From Arthrobacter crystallopoietes (GTDB taxonomy: Bacteria; Actinomycetota; Actinomycetes; Actinomycetales; Micrococcaceae), in NCBI RefSeq assembly GCF_017603825.1, contig NZ_CP072014.1, positions 744,001-808,000 on the forward strand: a stretch of 64,000 nt of DNA, written 5' to 3'. Under the pieces are notes generated by a model. That model was not told where the DNA came from. It saw nothing but the letters and a program-made list of their open reading frames with translations, and did no database searches. Shown in pieces: positions 9,887-17,628 of this stretch. Position 1 is the first letter of the stretch. The number at the start of each line of letters is the position of its first letter. The translations under genes and the position numbers were made by a program.

Positions 9887-10518
9887 TTCGTTGCCGGTCC
9901 GGCAGTCCCCTGCTCCGGAAACCGCTGCATCGCACGCGAGGTCTGGGCCAGGGCGAGCATCCGCAGCAGCAGCTTGCTGTAGAGAAAGGTCCCCACCGCA
10001 ACCGTCCGGACCATCTGGTTCCGCGTGGACTGTTCCTCCACATGGCCGATATCCAGGGCTGCTACCCGATCGACCGCCGCCGCGTAGGTGGACAGCACCG
10101 GGGCGTCAGGGGCCATGCCGAACTCCTCCATCTGGCCGAACAGCTCATTCAGCGAGTTCCGCGCGGGAGAGGGCGCGTCCAGCCACCGTCCGCCGGACAT
10201 CAGCTCCGTGGTCCAGCGGTGGTCCGGAACTGCATCGGCCGGCAGGCCCAGCACCGTCGCCTGCGTCAGGCCGAGCAGGTTGAGCACGTCCACTTCGGGA
10301 TTATCGATGGCGGCGGTCAACGTTTTGATCTTGTCCAGCCCGAGCCCCACCACCTGCCGGAGCAGCCGGATCAGTTCCAGCCGGTCGAGGTGCTCCTGCG
10401 TATACTCGGCGCGGTTGGCGGTGCCAGGTTCCCCGGGCTTGAGCAGATCTTCGCGCAGGTAGAACTTGATGCTGGCAACCGACACACCGCTGTCCTGGCT
10501 CAACTCTTTCAGCTGCAC
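9883..10518 (-). CDS. MerR family transcriptional regulator
   Basis: 211-residue regulator. The start is GTG 10518 ([20 protein letters not shown]), with AAGGAG 6 nt upstream; the longer open frame to 11142 lies antisense to the DUF2306 gene and is rejected. Residues 1-70 are the MerR winged HTH ([15 protein letters not shown], then [29 protein letters not shown]); the C-terminal 130 residues are helical and of unknown ligand. It is divergent from the DUF2306 gene, with GGATAGT/ACTATCC half-sites between them, so it probably controls that gene and itself. Confidence 0.9.
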   Translation of the reverse strand: MQLKELSQDSGVSVASIKFYLREDLLKPGEPGTANRAEYTQEHLDRLELIRLLRQVVGLGLDKIKTLTAAIDNPEVDVLNLLGLTQATVLGLPADAVPDHRWTTELMSGGRWLDAPSPARNSLNELFGQMEEFGMAPDAPVLSTYAAAVDRVAALDIGHVEEQSTRNQMVRTVAVGTFLYSKLLLRMLALAQTSRAMQRFPEQGTAGPATN

Positions 10519-10532
10519 GGGAGGCTCCTTGC

Positions 10533-10589
10533 GGATAGTGGATCGGCCGGCAACTATCCTGTATACGCGAGCGGATAGTAGGACTATCT
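10533..10589. promoter_or_regulatory. MerR-type operator: paired GATAGT inverted repeats
   Basis: Two dyads share the half-site GATAGT. GGATAGT (10533-10539) pairs with ACTATCC (10553-10559), and a tight dyad GATAGT-AGG-ACTATC occupies 10574-10588. The second dyad lies 8 bp before the ATG of the plus-strand gene and overlaps the TATCTT hexamer (10585-10590), which would place transcription start at or next to the ATG. The region is the whole gap between a MerR regulator and its divergent neighbour. Confidence 0.7.
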
Positions 10590-10596
10590 TATAACC

Positions 10597-11085
10597 ATGG
10601 AAACCTGGAACTGGCTCATTGCCACCCATGCCATCGCGGCCGGCTACGTTCTGGTGCTCGGCCCGATGAACATCTTCCGCCGCGCCAAGGACAGAGTGCA
10701 CAAAGCCGTCGGTTTCACCTGGATCGGGGCCATGTACTACCTGTGCATCAGCAGCTTCTGCATCCGGACCGACGGCGGCTTCACCTGGCTGCACGGCCTC
10801 TCCGCGTTCACGCTCCTGACCGTGACCCTCGGCCTGGTCAGCGCCATCCGCGGGAACATCCAGGCGCACCGGGGCAACATGATCGGCAGCTACCTCGGGA
10901 CCGTGATCGCCTTCGTGTTCGCCATCCTTGCCCCGGGCCGGCGGATCCCCCTGCTGTTCTCCGAGCAGCCGGCCACCCTGGCCTTCGCTACCCTGCTGGT
11001 CCTGGCGACTTCGGTGGCACTGTTCTTCACCTTCCGGAGCCTGTTCCGAAAGGCAGCGGTGGAGGAAGAAGCGGCAGTCGCCTAG
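10597..11085 (+). CDS. DUF2306 family membrane protein
   Basis: 162-residue inner-membrane protein with four to five hydrophobic helices. The family pattern is visible: HAIAAGYVLVLGP (TM1), HKAVGFTWIGAMYYLCISSF (TM2), HGLSAFTLLTVTLGLVSA (TM3), then RGNIQAHRGNMIGSYLGTVIA. A histidine begins several helices, a hallmark of this family, some members of which may bind haem or metal. Function is unknown. There is no Shine-Dalgarno sequence before the ATG and a possible -10 sits 6-11 bp upstream, which suggests a leaderless mRNA. Control by the divergent MerR regulator is likely. Confidence 0.82.
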   Translation: METWNWLIATHAIAAGYVLVLGPMNIFRRAKDRVHKAVGFTWIGAMYYLCISSFCIRTDGGFTWLHGLSAFTLLTVTLGLVSAIRGNIQAHRGNMIGSYLGTVIAFVFAILAPGRRIPLLFSEQPATLAFATLLVLATSVALFFTFRSLFRKAAVEEEAAVA

Positions 11086-11120
11086 TACAGCGGCGGGGGC
11101 AGCAAAAATCCGGCCCGCCA

Positions 11121-11172
11121 CCAAAAACAGCGACGTCGGCACCCGCCCAGGTGCCGACGTCGTTGTTTTGTT
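11121..11172. terminator. Bidirectional rho-independent terminator
   Basis: A perfect 13-bp stem (CGACGTCGGCACC, 11131-11143, with its complement at 11150-11162) has a 6-nt loop. It is followed on the plus strand by a T-rich run (TTGTTTTGTT) and on the minus strand by TGTTTTTGG. It sits between convergent genes (DUF2306 ends 11085, aminotransferase ends 11183) and should serve both. Confidence 0.88.
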
Positions 11173-11182
11173 GGAAGGTGCT

Positions 11183-12553
11183 TCAGCCCTCCACGTGGGC
11201 GTCCGCGAGGTCGAACACCTCGTCGAGAATGGCCAGGCCTGCCTGGAGGTCCTCGGCGTTGATGTTCAGCGGCGGTACCACGTGGATCCGGTTGAAGTTG
11301 GCGAACGGCAGCAGGCCACGGGACTTGCACGCCCCGATCAGCTCGTTCATCTCCGGACTCGACGCACCGTACGGGGCCAACGGCTCACGCGTGGCCGCGT
11401 TCTTGACCAGTTCGATCGCCCAGAACATTCCGGTGCCCCGGACCTCGCCGATGCTCGGGTGCCGTTCCGCCATGCGGGCCAGCGCCGGTGCCACCACGCT
11501 CTCGCCGAGCGAGGCCGCGTTCTCCACCATCGATTCATCGCGCATGGCATTGATCGTGGCGACGGCCGCCGCGGAAGCCAGCGGGTGGCCGGAGTAGGTC
11601 AGCCCGCCCGGGTAGGGCCGCTGCGCGAAGGTGGAGTAGATCTCCTCGGAGATGGCTATGCCGCCCAGGGGGACGTACCCGGAGGTCACGCCCTTGGCGA
11701 AGGTGAGCAGGTCCGGCGCCACGTCGAAGTGGTCGATGGCAAACCACTTCCCGGCGCGCCCGAAACCGGACATGACCTCGTCGGCGATGTAGATGATGCC
11801 GTACTTGGTGGCCAGGTCGCGCACGCCCTGCAGGTAGCCCGGCGGCGGCACCATGATCCCGGCGGTTCCCGGGATGGACTCCAGGATGATCGCGGCGATG
11901 TTGGACGCGCCCTCCAGCTGGATGGCGGTTTCCAAGTGCTCCAGCGCGCGCTGGCATTCCTCCGCCTCCGTGGCCGAGTGGAACTGGGTGCGGTAGAGGA
12001 ATGGGGCGTGGAAGTGCACCGTGCCGGCGTTGCCGTAGTCGTTGGGGATCCGCCGCGGGTCGCCGGTGACGTTCACGGCCAGCGCGGTACCGCCGTGGTA
12101 GGACCGGTACGCGGAGAGCACCTTGTACTTGCCCGTGTGCAGCCGCGCCATGCGGATGGCGTGCTCCACCGCGTCGGCCCCGCCGTTGGTGAAGAAGATC
12201 CGGTTCAGGTCCCCCGGCGTAAGCTCGGCAACGAGGCGGGCAGCCTCGGAGCGCGCGTCATTGGCGTGCTGCGGCGCGACGGTGCACAGCTTGCCGGCCT
12301 GCTCTTGGATGGCCGCGACCACCTTGGGGTGCTGGTGGCCGATGTTGGTGTTGACCAGCTGCGAGGAGAAGTCCAGCAGCTTGTTTCCCTCGCCGTCCCA
12401 GACGTATGAGCCCTCCGCCCGGGTGATGACCATGGGCTTGAGCTGCTCCTGCGCGGACCAGGAGTGGAAGACGTGCTTGCGGTCCAGTTCATACGCCCGC
12501 TTCGCGGACGCCAGTTCCGCCTCGGTGAGCGGGGAATCGGTGGTGATGCTCAT
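11183..12553 (-). CDS. Class III aminotransferase (beta-alanine/taurine:pyruvate type)
   Basis: 456-residue fold-type I PLP aminotransferase. The PLP cradle is visible: AYRSYHGGT (about 148-156), Asp258 in IADEVMSGFGRAG and the Schiff-base Lys287 in LTFAKGVTSGY. Sequence style is that of omega-amino acid:pyruvate and taurine:pyruvate aminotransferases, which give semialdehydes. AAGGAG precedes ATG 12553. It follows, with a 27-bp gap, the methylmalonate-semialdehyde dehydrogenase gene in the same direction. The pair would turn beta-alanine into malonate semialdehyde and then acetyl-CoA, or 3-aminoisobutyrate into propionyl-CoA. Confidence 0.9.
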   Translation of the reverse strand: MSITTDSPLTEAELASAKRAYELDRKHVFHSWSAQEQLKPMVITRAEGSYVWDGEGNKLLDFSSQLVNTNIGHQHPKVVAAIQEQAGKLCTVAPQHANDARSEAARLVAELTPGDLNRIFFTNGGADAVEHAIRMARLHTGKYKVLSAYRSYHGGTALAVNVTGDPRRIPNDYGNAGTVHFHAPFLYRTQFHSATEAEECQRALEHLETAIQLEGASNIAAIILESIPGTAGIMVPPPGYLQGVRDLATKYGIIYIADEVMSGFGRAGKWFAIDHFDVAPDLLTFAKGVTSGYVPLGGIAISEEIYSTFAQRPYPGGLTYSGHPLASAAAVATINAMRDESMVENAASLGESVVAPALARMAERHPSIGEVRGTGMFWAIELVKNAATREPLAPYGASSPEMNELIGACKSRGLLPFANFNRIHVVPPLNINAEDLQAGLAILDEVFDLADAHVEG

Positions 12554-12580
12554 GCTGCGCTCCTTAACAACGACGGCGGG

Positions 12581-14074
12581 TCAAGAGTTCTGCGGGAAGC
12601 CAAGGTTGATACCGCCGTGGCTCGGGTCGAGCCAGCGGGAGGTGACCACCTTGCCGCGGGTGAAGAAGTGCACGCCTTCGGCGCCGTGGGCGTGGCTGTC
12701 GCCGAAGAGCGAGTTCTTCCAGCCGCCGAAGGAGTAGTACGCCATCGGCACGGGGATGGGTACGTTGATGCCGACCATACCGACCTCGATCTCGTTCTCG
12801 AAGCGGCGGGCGGCCCCGCCGTCGTTCGTGAAAATCGCGGTGCCGTTGCCGTACGGGTTGGCGTTGATGAGCGCCAGGCCCTCGTCGTAGCTGGGCACGC
12901 GGACCACGGAGAGCACCGGGCCGAAGATCTCGTCGGTGTAGATGGACATGTCCGGCGTGACGTTATCGAACAGGGTGGGGGCGAGGAAGAATCCGTCGCC
13001 CTCGGCATCCGGGGTCACGGTGCGGCCGTCGAGGACCATGGTGGCGCCGGCGGCCTCGCCGGCGTCGATGTAGCCGGCCACCTTTTCGCGGTGCGCGGCG
13101 GTGACCAGCGGGCCCATGTCGGCGCCGCGCGTGCCGTCGCCGATCCGCAGGGTGCGGGTGCGTTCGGCGATCTTGGCCACGAGTTCGTCCGCGATGGACT
13201 CCACGGCGACGATCGCGGAGATCGCCATGCAGCGTTCACCGGCGGCACCGTAACCGGCGTTGACCGCTGCATCGGCAGCCAGGTCCAGGTCCGCATCGGG
13301 CAGGACCAGCATGTGGTTCTTCGCGCCGCCCAGGGCCTGCACGCGCTTTCCGGTGGCGGTGCCCTGCTGGTAGACGTACTGTGCGATCGGCGTGGAACCG
13401 ACAAAGGACACGGACTTGATGTCCTGGTGCTGCAGCAGGGTGTCCACGGCTTCCTTGTCACCGTGCACTACGTTGAAGACGCCCTCGGGCAGGCCGGCTT
13501 CCTTCCACAGTTCGGCCATCCAGTTCGCCGCGGTCGGATCCTTTTCGCTGGGTTTGAGGACCACGGTGTTGCCGGCGGCGATGGCCACCGGGAAGAACCA
13601 CATCGGCACCATCGCCGGGAAGTTGAACGGCGAGATGATCGCGGCCGGACCCACCGGCTGGCGGACGGAGTGGACGTCCACCTTGGTGGAGGCGTTCTCG
13701 GTGTAGCCGCCCTTGAGCAGGTGCGGAATGCCGCAGGCGAACTCCACCACCTCCTGGCCGCGGGAGATCTCGCCAAGTGCGTCGTCGAGGACCTTGCCGT
13801 GCTCGGCGGTGATAATGGCGGCCAGTTCGGGCTTGCGGGCGTTCAGCAGCTCGCGGAAGTTGAAGAGGATCTGCACCCGCTTGGCCAGGGACGTGTCGCG
13901 CCAGAGCGGGAACGCCGCCGTCGCCGCAGCAACCGCATCATTCACCGTGCTGGCACTGGCCAGGGCCACCTTTGAGGTCACCTTGCCGGTGGCGGGATTG
14001 GTCACGTCGGCGAGGCGCGAGCCGGTGGCCGGCGCGGTCTCGGCTCCGTTGATCCAGTGCTGAACAGTCTTCAT
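12581..14074 (-). CDS. mmsA: CoA-acylating methylmalonate-semialdehyde dehydrogenase
   Basis: 497-residue aldehyde dehydrogenase. The start is ATG 14074 (MKTVQHWINGAETA), with AAGGAG upstream; an open extension to 14776 is antisense to the PucR gene and is rejected. The nucleophile Cys282 lies in GAAGERCMAIS, a segment characteristic of MmsA/IolA. ISPFNFPAMVPMWF (about 147-160) is likewise diagnostic and differs from ordinary ALDHs. It lacks the usual general-base glutamate segment (LGGAKNHM replaces LELGGK), as expected for CoA-dependent members. It oxidises malonate or methylmalonate semialdehyde to acetyl-CoA or propionyl-CoA with CO2 release, fed by the downstream aminotransferase. Confidence 0.93.
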   Translation of the reverse strand: MKTVQHWINGAETAPATGSRLADVTNPATGKVTSKVALASASTVNDAVAAATAAFPLWRDTSLAKRVQILFNFRELLNARKPELAAIITAEHGKVLDDALGEISRGQEVVEFACGIPHLLKGGYTENASTKVDVHSVRQPVGPAAIISPFNFPAMVPMWFFPVAIAAGNTVVLKPSEKDPTAANWMAELWKEAGLPEGVFNVVHGDKEAVDTLLQHQDIKSVSFVGSTPIAQYVYQQGTATGKRVQALGGAKNHMLVLPDADLDLAADAAVNAGYGAAGERCMAISAIVAVESIADELVAKIAERTRTLRIGDGTRGADMGPLVTAAHREKVAGYIDAGEAAGATMVLDGRTVTPDAEGDGFFLAPTLFDNVTPDMSIYTDEIFGPVLSVVRVPSYDEGLALINANPYGNGTAIFTNDGGAARRFENEIEVGMVGINVPIPVPMAYYSFGGWKNSLFGDSHAHGAEGVHFFTRGKVVTSRWLDPSHGGINLGFPQNS

Positions 14075-14138
14075 GGGACTCCTTGAGTGCGTGTGGGCTT
14101 GCCCGGGCGTGTGCCGGCATCGTGGTTTCATACTGCCC

Positions 14139-14157
14139 CCGCGGGACGCTCCCGCGG
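14139..14157. repeat. Short perfect hairpin in the mmsA/pucR-type divergent gap
   Basis: CCGCGGGA-CGC-TCCCGCGG forms an 8-bp perfect stem with a 3-nt loop in the 130-bp gap between the divergent genes. It has no T tract. It could be an operator, or a structure in the 5' leader of the dehydrogenase mRNA. Confidence 0.5.
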
Positions 14158-14163
14158 AAGGAG

Positions 14164-14204
14164 CACTGTGTAATCCGTTCCCCTTCGCGCTATACACTGT
14201 GTAA
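14164..14204 (+). promoter_or_regulatory. Repeated CACTGTGTAA operator overlapping the PucR gene start
   Basis: The 10-mer CACTGTGTAA occurs at 14164-14173 and again at 14195-14204, starts 31 bp apart (three helical turns). The second copy lies within the palindrome TACACTGTGTA and ends right at the ATG (14205). A TATACA hexamer at 14191-14196 would place the transcription start at the ATG, so the regulator gene may be leaderless and autoregulated. The binder is most simply the PucR regulator itself. Confidence 0.62.
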
Positions 14205-15812
14205 ATGGTGCTAACGGTTGCCGACGTCCTGCAGTTGCCCGTGGTTAAAGCCGGGGAACCGGAAACCCTTGCCGGCGCGGACAGGCTCGGCGAAGCAGTC
14301 CGCTGGGTCCACGTCGCCGAGCTGAAGGAGCTGTCCGGTCTGCTCGAAGGCGGCGAGCTGGTGCTGACCACCGGCCTGGCCTTCGGGGATTCCCCCCGCG
14401 AGGCGGCAATCTTCCTCCGCGGGCTCGAAGCCGCGGGGGCCGCCGGCGTCGTCGTCGAAATCACCGCCGCGCGGCACAAGGCGGCGCAGGCCCTGCGCGA
14501 AGCCGCCCGCGATGTCGGCCTGCCCGTGGTCCTGCTGGGCCGGAAGGTGCGGTTCGTTGAGGTGACCGAGGTGGTGCACCGCAAGCTGGTCGCCACGCAG
14601 TTGGAGCAGGTGGAAAAGGCCCGCCGCGTGCACGAGGTCTTCACCCAGCTCAGCCTCGAAAGCGCTGGCGCGGAGGAGATTGTCGCGCGCACCGCCGAGC
14701 TGCTGGGTGCGCCGGTGGTGCTTGAGGACGCTTCCCACCTGGTCCTGGCCTTCGACGCCGCTGGCCTGCCCACCATGGAGGTACTGCGCGATTGGGAAGC
14801 CCGCTCGCGGCTGGTGCACTACCGGGAGGAGACCGTCCGCTCCGGCGGCGAGCGCTGGCTCCAGACGCCGGTGGGGATCCGGGGGCACCGGTGGGGCCGC
14901 CTGGTGGTTCCCGTGCTGCAGGAAAATAACGACGACGACGCCGAGTCCGCCATGGTGCTCGAGCGTGCCGGCCAGGCGCTGTCCATCAACCGGATGGCGG
15001 AGCGCGACCAGCTGGAACTCGCCCACCAGGCGCGCGCCGGCCTGGTGCACGAACTCCGCCGGCCTGGCTCCCTGGCCGAATCGGAAGCCCTCGCCCGCAG
15101 CGCGGCCATGGGCCTGCAGCCGGCGCCGCTCTACGTACCGGTGGTCTTCCGGCTGGACCGGATTCCCGGCGAAGAACCCATCGGCACGCAACGGCGGGAA
15201 CGGGCCTTGCTGGACCTGCTGCACCGGGTGATGGCGACCTCGCGCACCACCGCACTGGCGGCCAGCCTGCAGGCCGGATCCATCGCGCTGCTGCTGCCGG
15301 TGCCCGCGAAGCAACTGGCCGATCCGATGCTGGAGCGGATCACAGGCGAGGCCGCCGAGTCCTCCGGCGAACTGGGCTGGACCGTCGGCGTGGGCCGAGG
15401 CCGCCCCGAACTGCTGGCCGCTGCCGCCGCCGGGCTGGACGAAGCCGCGCAGGTCGCCGAGGCGGCCAGCACGCTCAGCAAGGGCACCAAACGCTTCTAC
15501 CGCTCCGGCGACGTCCGGCTCCGCGGCCTGCTCTGGCTGCTGCACGAGGACCAGCGCGTGCAGACTTTCGTGGAGTCGGAACTGGGCGAACTCTTGGCGA
15601 ACGACGACGACGCCGGGCTCGACCTGCTGGAACGGTACCTGGAAAGCGGCGGCAACAAGGCCCAGCTCGCCCGGAGCGGCTACCTCAGCAGGCCCACCCT
15701 CTACGCCCGCCTGGCCAAACTTGAAACCCAGCTCGGCGTCAGGCTGGACGACGCCGAATCGCGCACGTCCCTGCATGTCGCCGTGCTGCTGCACAAGCTG
15801 CTCAACCGGTGA
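14205..15812 (+). CDS. PucR family transcriptional regulator
   Basis: 535-residue regulator with the standard layout: an N-terminal PucR purine-catabolism domain (about 1-130; TVADVLQLPVVKAG, WVHVAELKE, LEGGELVLTTG), a central CdaR GGDEF-like region, and a C-terminal PucR-type HTH (about 475-530; LLERYLESGGNKAQLARSGYLSRPTLYARLAKLE). It is divergent from the mmsA/aminotransferase operon and likely its activator, since PucR-type proteins commonly regulate nitrogen-compound catabolism (purines, GABA, beta-alanine). No Shine-Dalgarno is apparent before the ATG. Confidence 0.92.
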   Translation: MVLTVADVLQLPVVKAGEPETLAGADRLGEAVRWVHVAELKELSGLLEGGELVLTTGLAFGDSPREAAIFLRGLEAAGAAGVVVEITAARHKAAQALREAARDVGLPVVLLGRKVRFVEVTEVVHRKLVATQLEQVEKARRVHEVFTQLSLESAGAEEIVARTAELLGAPVVLEDASHLVLAFDAAGLPTMEVLRDWEARSRLVHYREETVRSGGERWLQTPVGIRGHRWGRLVVPVLQENNDDDAESAMVLERAGQALSINRMAERDQLELAHQARAGLVHELRRPGSLAESEALARSAAMGLQPAPLYVPVVFRLDRIPGEEPIGTQRRERALLDLLHRVMATSRTTALAASLQAGSIALLLPVPAKQLADPMLERITGEAAESSGELGWTVGVGRGRPELLAAAAAGLDEAAQVAEAASTLSKGTKRFYRSGDVRLRGLLWLLHEDQRVQTFVESELGELLANDDDAGLDLLERYLESGGNKAQLARSGYLSRPTLYARLAKLETQLGVRLDDAESRTSLHVAVLLHKLLNR

Positions 15813-15843
15813 GCTTGCGCGGCTGACCCGACCGCCAACCCAC

Positions 15844-15859
15844 CGCGGCGAAGGCCGCG
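15844..15859 (+). terminator. Short GC-rich hairpin after the PucR gene
   Basis: CGCGGC-GAAG-GCCGCG (6-bp stem, 4-nt loop) lies 31 bp after the PucR stop. It has no T tract, so terminator function is plausible for a high-GC actinobacterium but weakly supported. Confidence 0.4.
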
Positions 15860-15862
15860 CCT

Positions 15863-15905
15863 ATACCTAGAACTGCTATGTTTAATGCATTGCAGATCTA
15901 GGTAT
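15863..15905. promoter_or_regulatory. PadR operator: 14-bp inverted repeat
   Basis: ATACCTAGAACTGC (15863-15876) and GCAGATCTAGGTAT (15892-15905) are inverted repeats matching at 13 of 14 positions, separated by 15 bp. The right arm ends one base before the GGAGG ribosome-binding site of the PadR gene. PadR repressors bind long dyads of this kind in their own promoters, so autoregulation of the PadR/membrane-protein operon is likely. Confidence 0.72.
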
Positions 15906-15914
15906 GGAGGCGCA

Positions 15915-16277
15915 GTGCGCATCGACAAGGACCTGGTCGCCGCTTCGGCCACCCCGCTCGTGCTGGGGATTCTGTCGGAGGGCGACCTGTACGGCTACGC
16001 GATCATCAAGCGCGTGAGCGAGCTGTCCGGCGGCGGCATGCAGTGGACCGACGGGATGCTCTACCCGCTGCTGCACCGACTCGAGCGGCTCGGCTATGTG
16101 TCGTCGTCCTGGGGCATGTCCGAGGCCGGGCGCCGGCGCAAGCACTACGCGATCACCCCGACGGGCCGGAATGCCCTCGCCGACCGGCAGGAACAGTGGA
16201 CCGTCGTGGCGGACGCGCTGCGGCAGGTCTGGCAGAGCGCGCAACAACCGCCCGCCGTGATCGAAGGGTGGGCATGA
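15915..16277 (+). CDS. PadR family transcriptional regulator
   Basis: 120-residue small regulator. I chose GTG 15915 (VRIDKDLVAASATPLVLG), with GGAGG 4 nt upstream, over an upstream ATG at 15885 that falls inside the operator. Signatures are LGILSEGDLYGYAIIKRVSEL and GMLYPLLHRLERLGYVSSSW, followed by GRRRKHYAITPTGR (the wing). Its stop overlaps the start of the following membrane-protein gene by 4 bp, a very common PadR/membrane-protein pair. It probably represses both until a membrane-active ligand or stress appears. Confidence 0.93.
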   Translation: MRIDKDLVAASATPLVLGILSEGDLYGYAIIKRVSELSGGGMQWTDGMLYPLLHRLERLGYVSSSWGMSEAGRRRKHYAITPTGRNALADRQEQWTVVADALRQVWQSAQQPPAVIEGWA

Positions 16278-17626
16278 TGGAGCAGCACGCGGAACTGGAA
16301 GCCCAGATCGGCCGATGGCGCGGGTACGTCCAGCGGCGCCGGGCCATCTCCCCCGCCGACATCGACGAGCTGGAGGACCACCTCCGCGAGCAGATCGCCG
16401 ACAGGCAGGCCACCGGGCTCGACGACGAGGAGGCGTTCCTCGTCGCGATCAAGCGCCTGGGCAACCTGGACGCCGTCTCCCGCGAGTTCGCGCGCGAGCA
16501 CTCCGACCGGCTGTGGAAGCAGTTGGTCCTGGTGCCGGAAGATTCCGACGGCGCAGGCACTCCCCCGTGGCGTGAGCTCGCCGTCGTACTTGCCCTTGCA
16601 GTGGGAGCAGGTCTGGCGGTCAAGATCGGGACAATCTGGCTGTACGACGAGGCCGTGCTGGCGCGCAACCTCAGCCTGCTCGTCTTCCCGTTCCTTGGCG
16701 CCTACTTCGCATGGAAGCGCCGGCTCACCGCCTCCGTAGCCGCGATGCTGCTGATCCCGTTCGCCGCGCTGGCGGTGGTGCTCAATGTCTACCCGTTCGT
16801 CTCCGGCGGTTCCACCGAGGTGCTCGCCATCCTGCATGCCCCGGTGGTCCTCTGGCTGCTCGCCGGGGTCGCGTACGTCGGCGGCAGGTGGCGCTCCGAC
16901 AACCGGCGCATGGATTTCGTCCGGTTCACCGGTGAGCTCGCGATCTACTTCACGCTCCTGGCCCTCGGCGGTGCCGTCCTGGTTGGGCTCACCTTCGGTG
17001 CCCTCAGCGTTGTCGGCATAGACCTCGAGCCGGTGATGGAGGACTGGATCATGCCGTTCCCCGTCCCCGGGGCACTGGTCGTCGCTGCGTGGCTCGTCGA
17101 AGCCAAGCAGAACGTCGTCGAGAACATCGCGCCCGTCCTCACCCGCGTCTTCACGCCCCTGACCATCGTCATGCTGCTGACTCTGCTGGCCGTCTTCACG
17201 GCCGCCGGCGGGCTTGTCGACGTCGACCGCGAACTGCTCATCCTCATGGACGCGATCCTCGTGCTGGTCCTGTGCCTGCTGCTCTACGCGATTTCCGCCC
17301 GCGACTCGCTCGCACAGCCGGGCCTGTTCGACGCCCTGCAGCTGATCCTCGTCATCGCGGCCCTCGCCGTCGACGCGGTGATGCTGACCGCAATGCTGAC
17401 CCGAATTGCGGAGTTCGGCTTCAGCCCCAACAAGATCGCCGCGCTCGGCCTGAACCTCCTGCTGCTCGTGCACCTGCTTCGGGCGGCCTGGCTCACCGTC
17501 GGGTTCCTCCGCGGACGGCGGCCGTTCGGCGCGCTTGAGCGCTGGCAGACCCGCTACCTGCCCGTCTACGGCGCTTGGGCAGCCGTCGTCATCCTGGTCT
17601 TCCCGCCCGTCTTCGGCTTCGCCTGA
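16274..17626 (+). CDS. Membrane protein with N-terminal permease-prefix-like domain
   Basis: 450-residue protein starting MMEQHAELEAQIGRW at ATG 16274, overlapping the PadR stop by 4 bp. Residues about 1-85 are a soluble helical domain of the 'permease prefix' type (IDELEDHLREQIADRQATGLDDEEAFLVAIKRLG), usually found on proteins partnered with PadR. About ten hydrophobic helices follow from residue 100. No transport motif is recognisable. It is probably an integral membrane sensor or transporter controlled by the PadR gene. It converges with the formate-THF ligase gene, the stops being 2 bp apart. Confidence 0.82.
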   Translation: MMEQHAELEAQIGRWRGYVQRRRAISPADIDELEDHLREQIADRQATGLDDEEAFLVAIKRLGNLDAVSREFAREHSDRLWKQLVLVPEDSDGAGTPPWRELAVVLALAVGAGLAVKIGTIWLYDEAVLARNLSLLVFPFLGAYFAWKRRLTASVAAMLLIPFAALAVVLNVYPFVSGGSTEVLAILHAPVVLWLLAGVAYVGGRWRSDNRRMDFVRFTGELAIYFTLLALGGAVLVGLTFGALSVVGIDLEPVMEDWIMPFPVPGALVVAAWLVEAKQNVVENIAPVLTRVFTPLTIVMLLTLLAVFTAAGGLVDVDRELLILMDAILVLVLCLLLYAISARDSLAQPGLFDALQLILVIAALAVDAVMLTAMLTRIAEFGFSPNKIAALGLNLLLLVHLLRAAWLTVGFLRGRRPFGALERWQTRYLPVYGAWAAVVILVFPPVFGFA

Positions 17627-17628
17627 TC

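Noticed and set aside
12464-13975. 503-codon plus-strand ORF
   Set aside because: Antisense to mmsA; composition is that of a complementary GC-rich frame.
14211-15794. 527-codon minus-strand ORF
   Set aside because: Antisense over nearly the whole PucR gene, which has clear domains.
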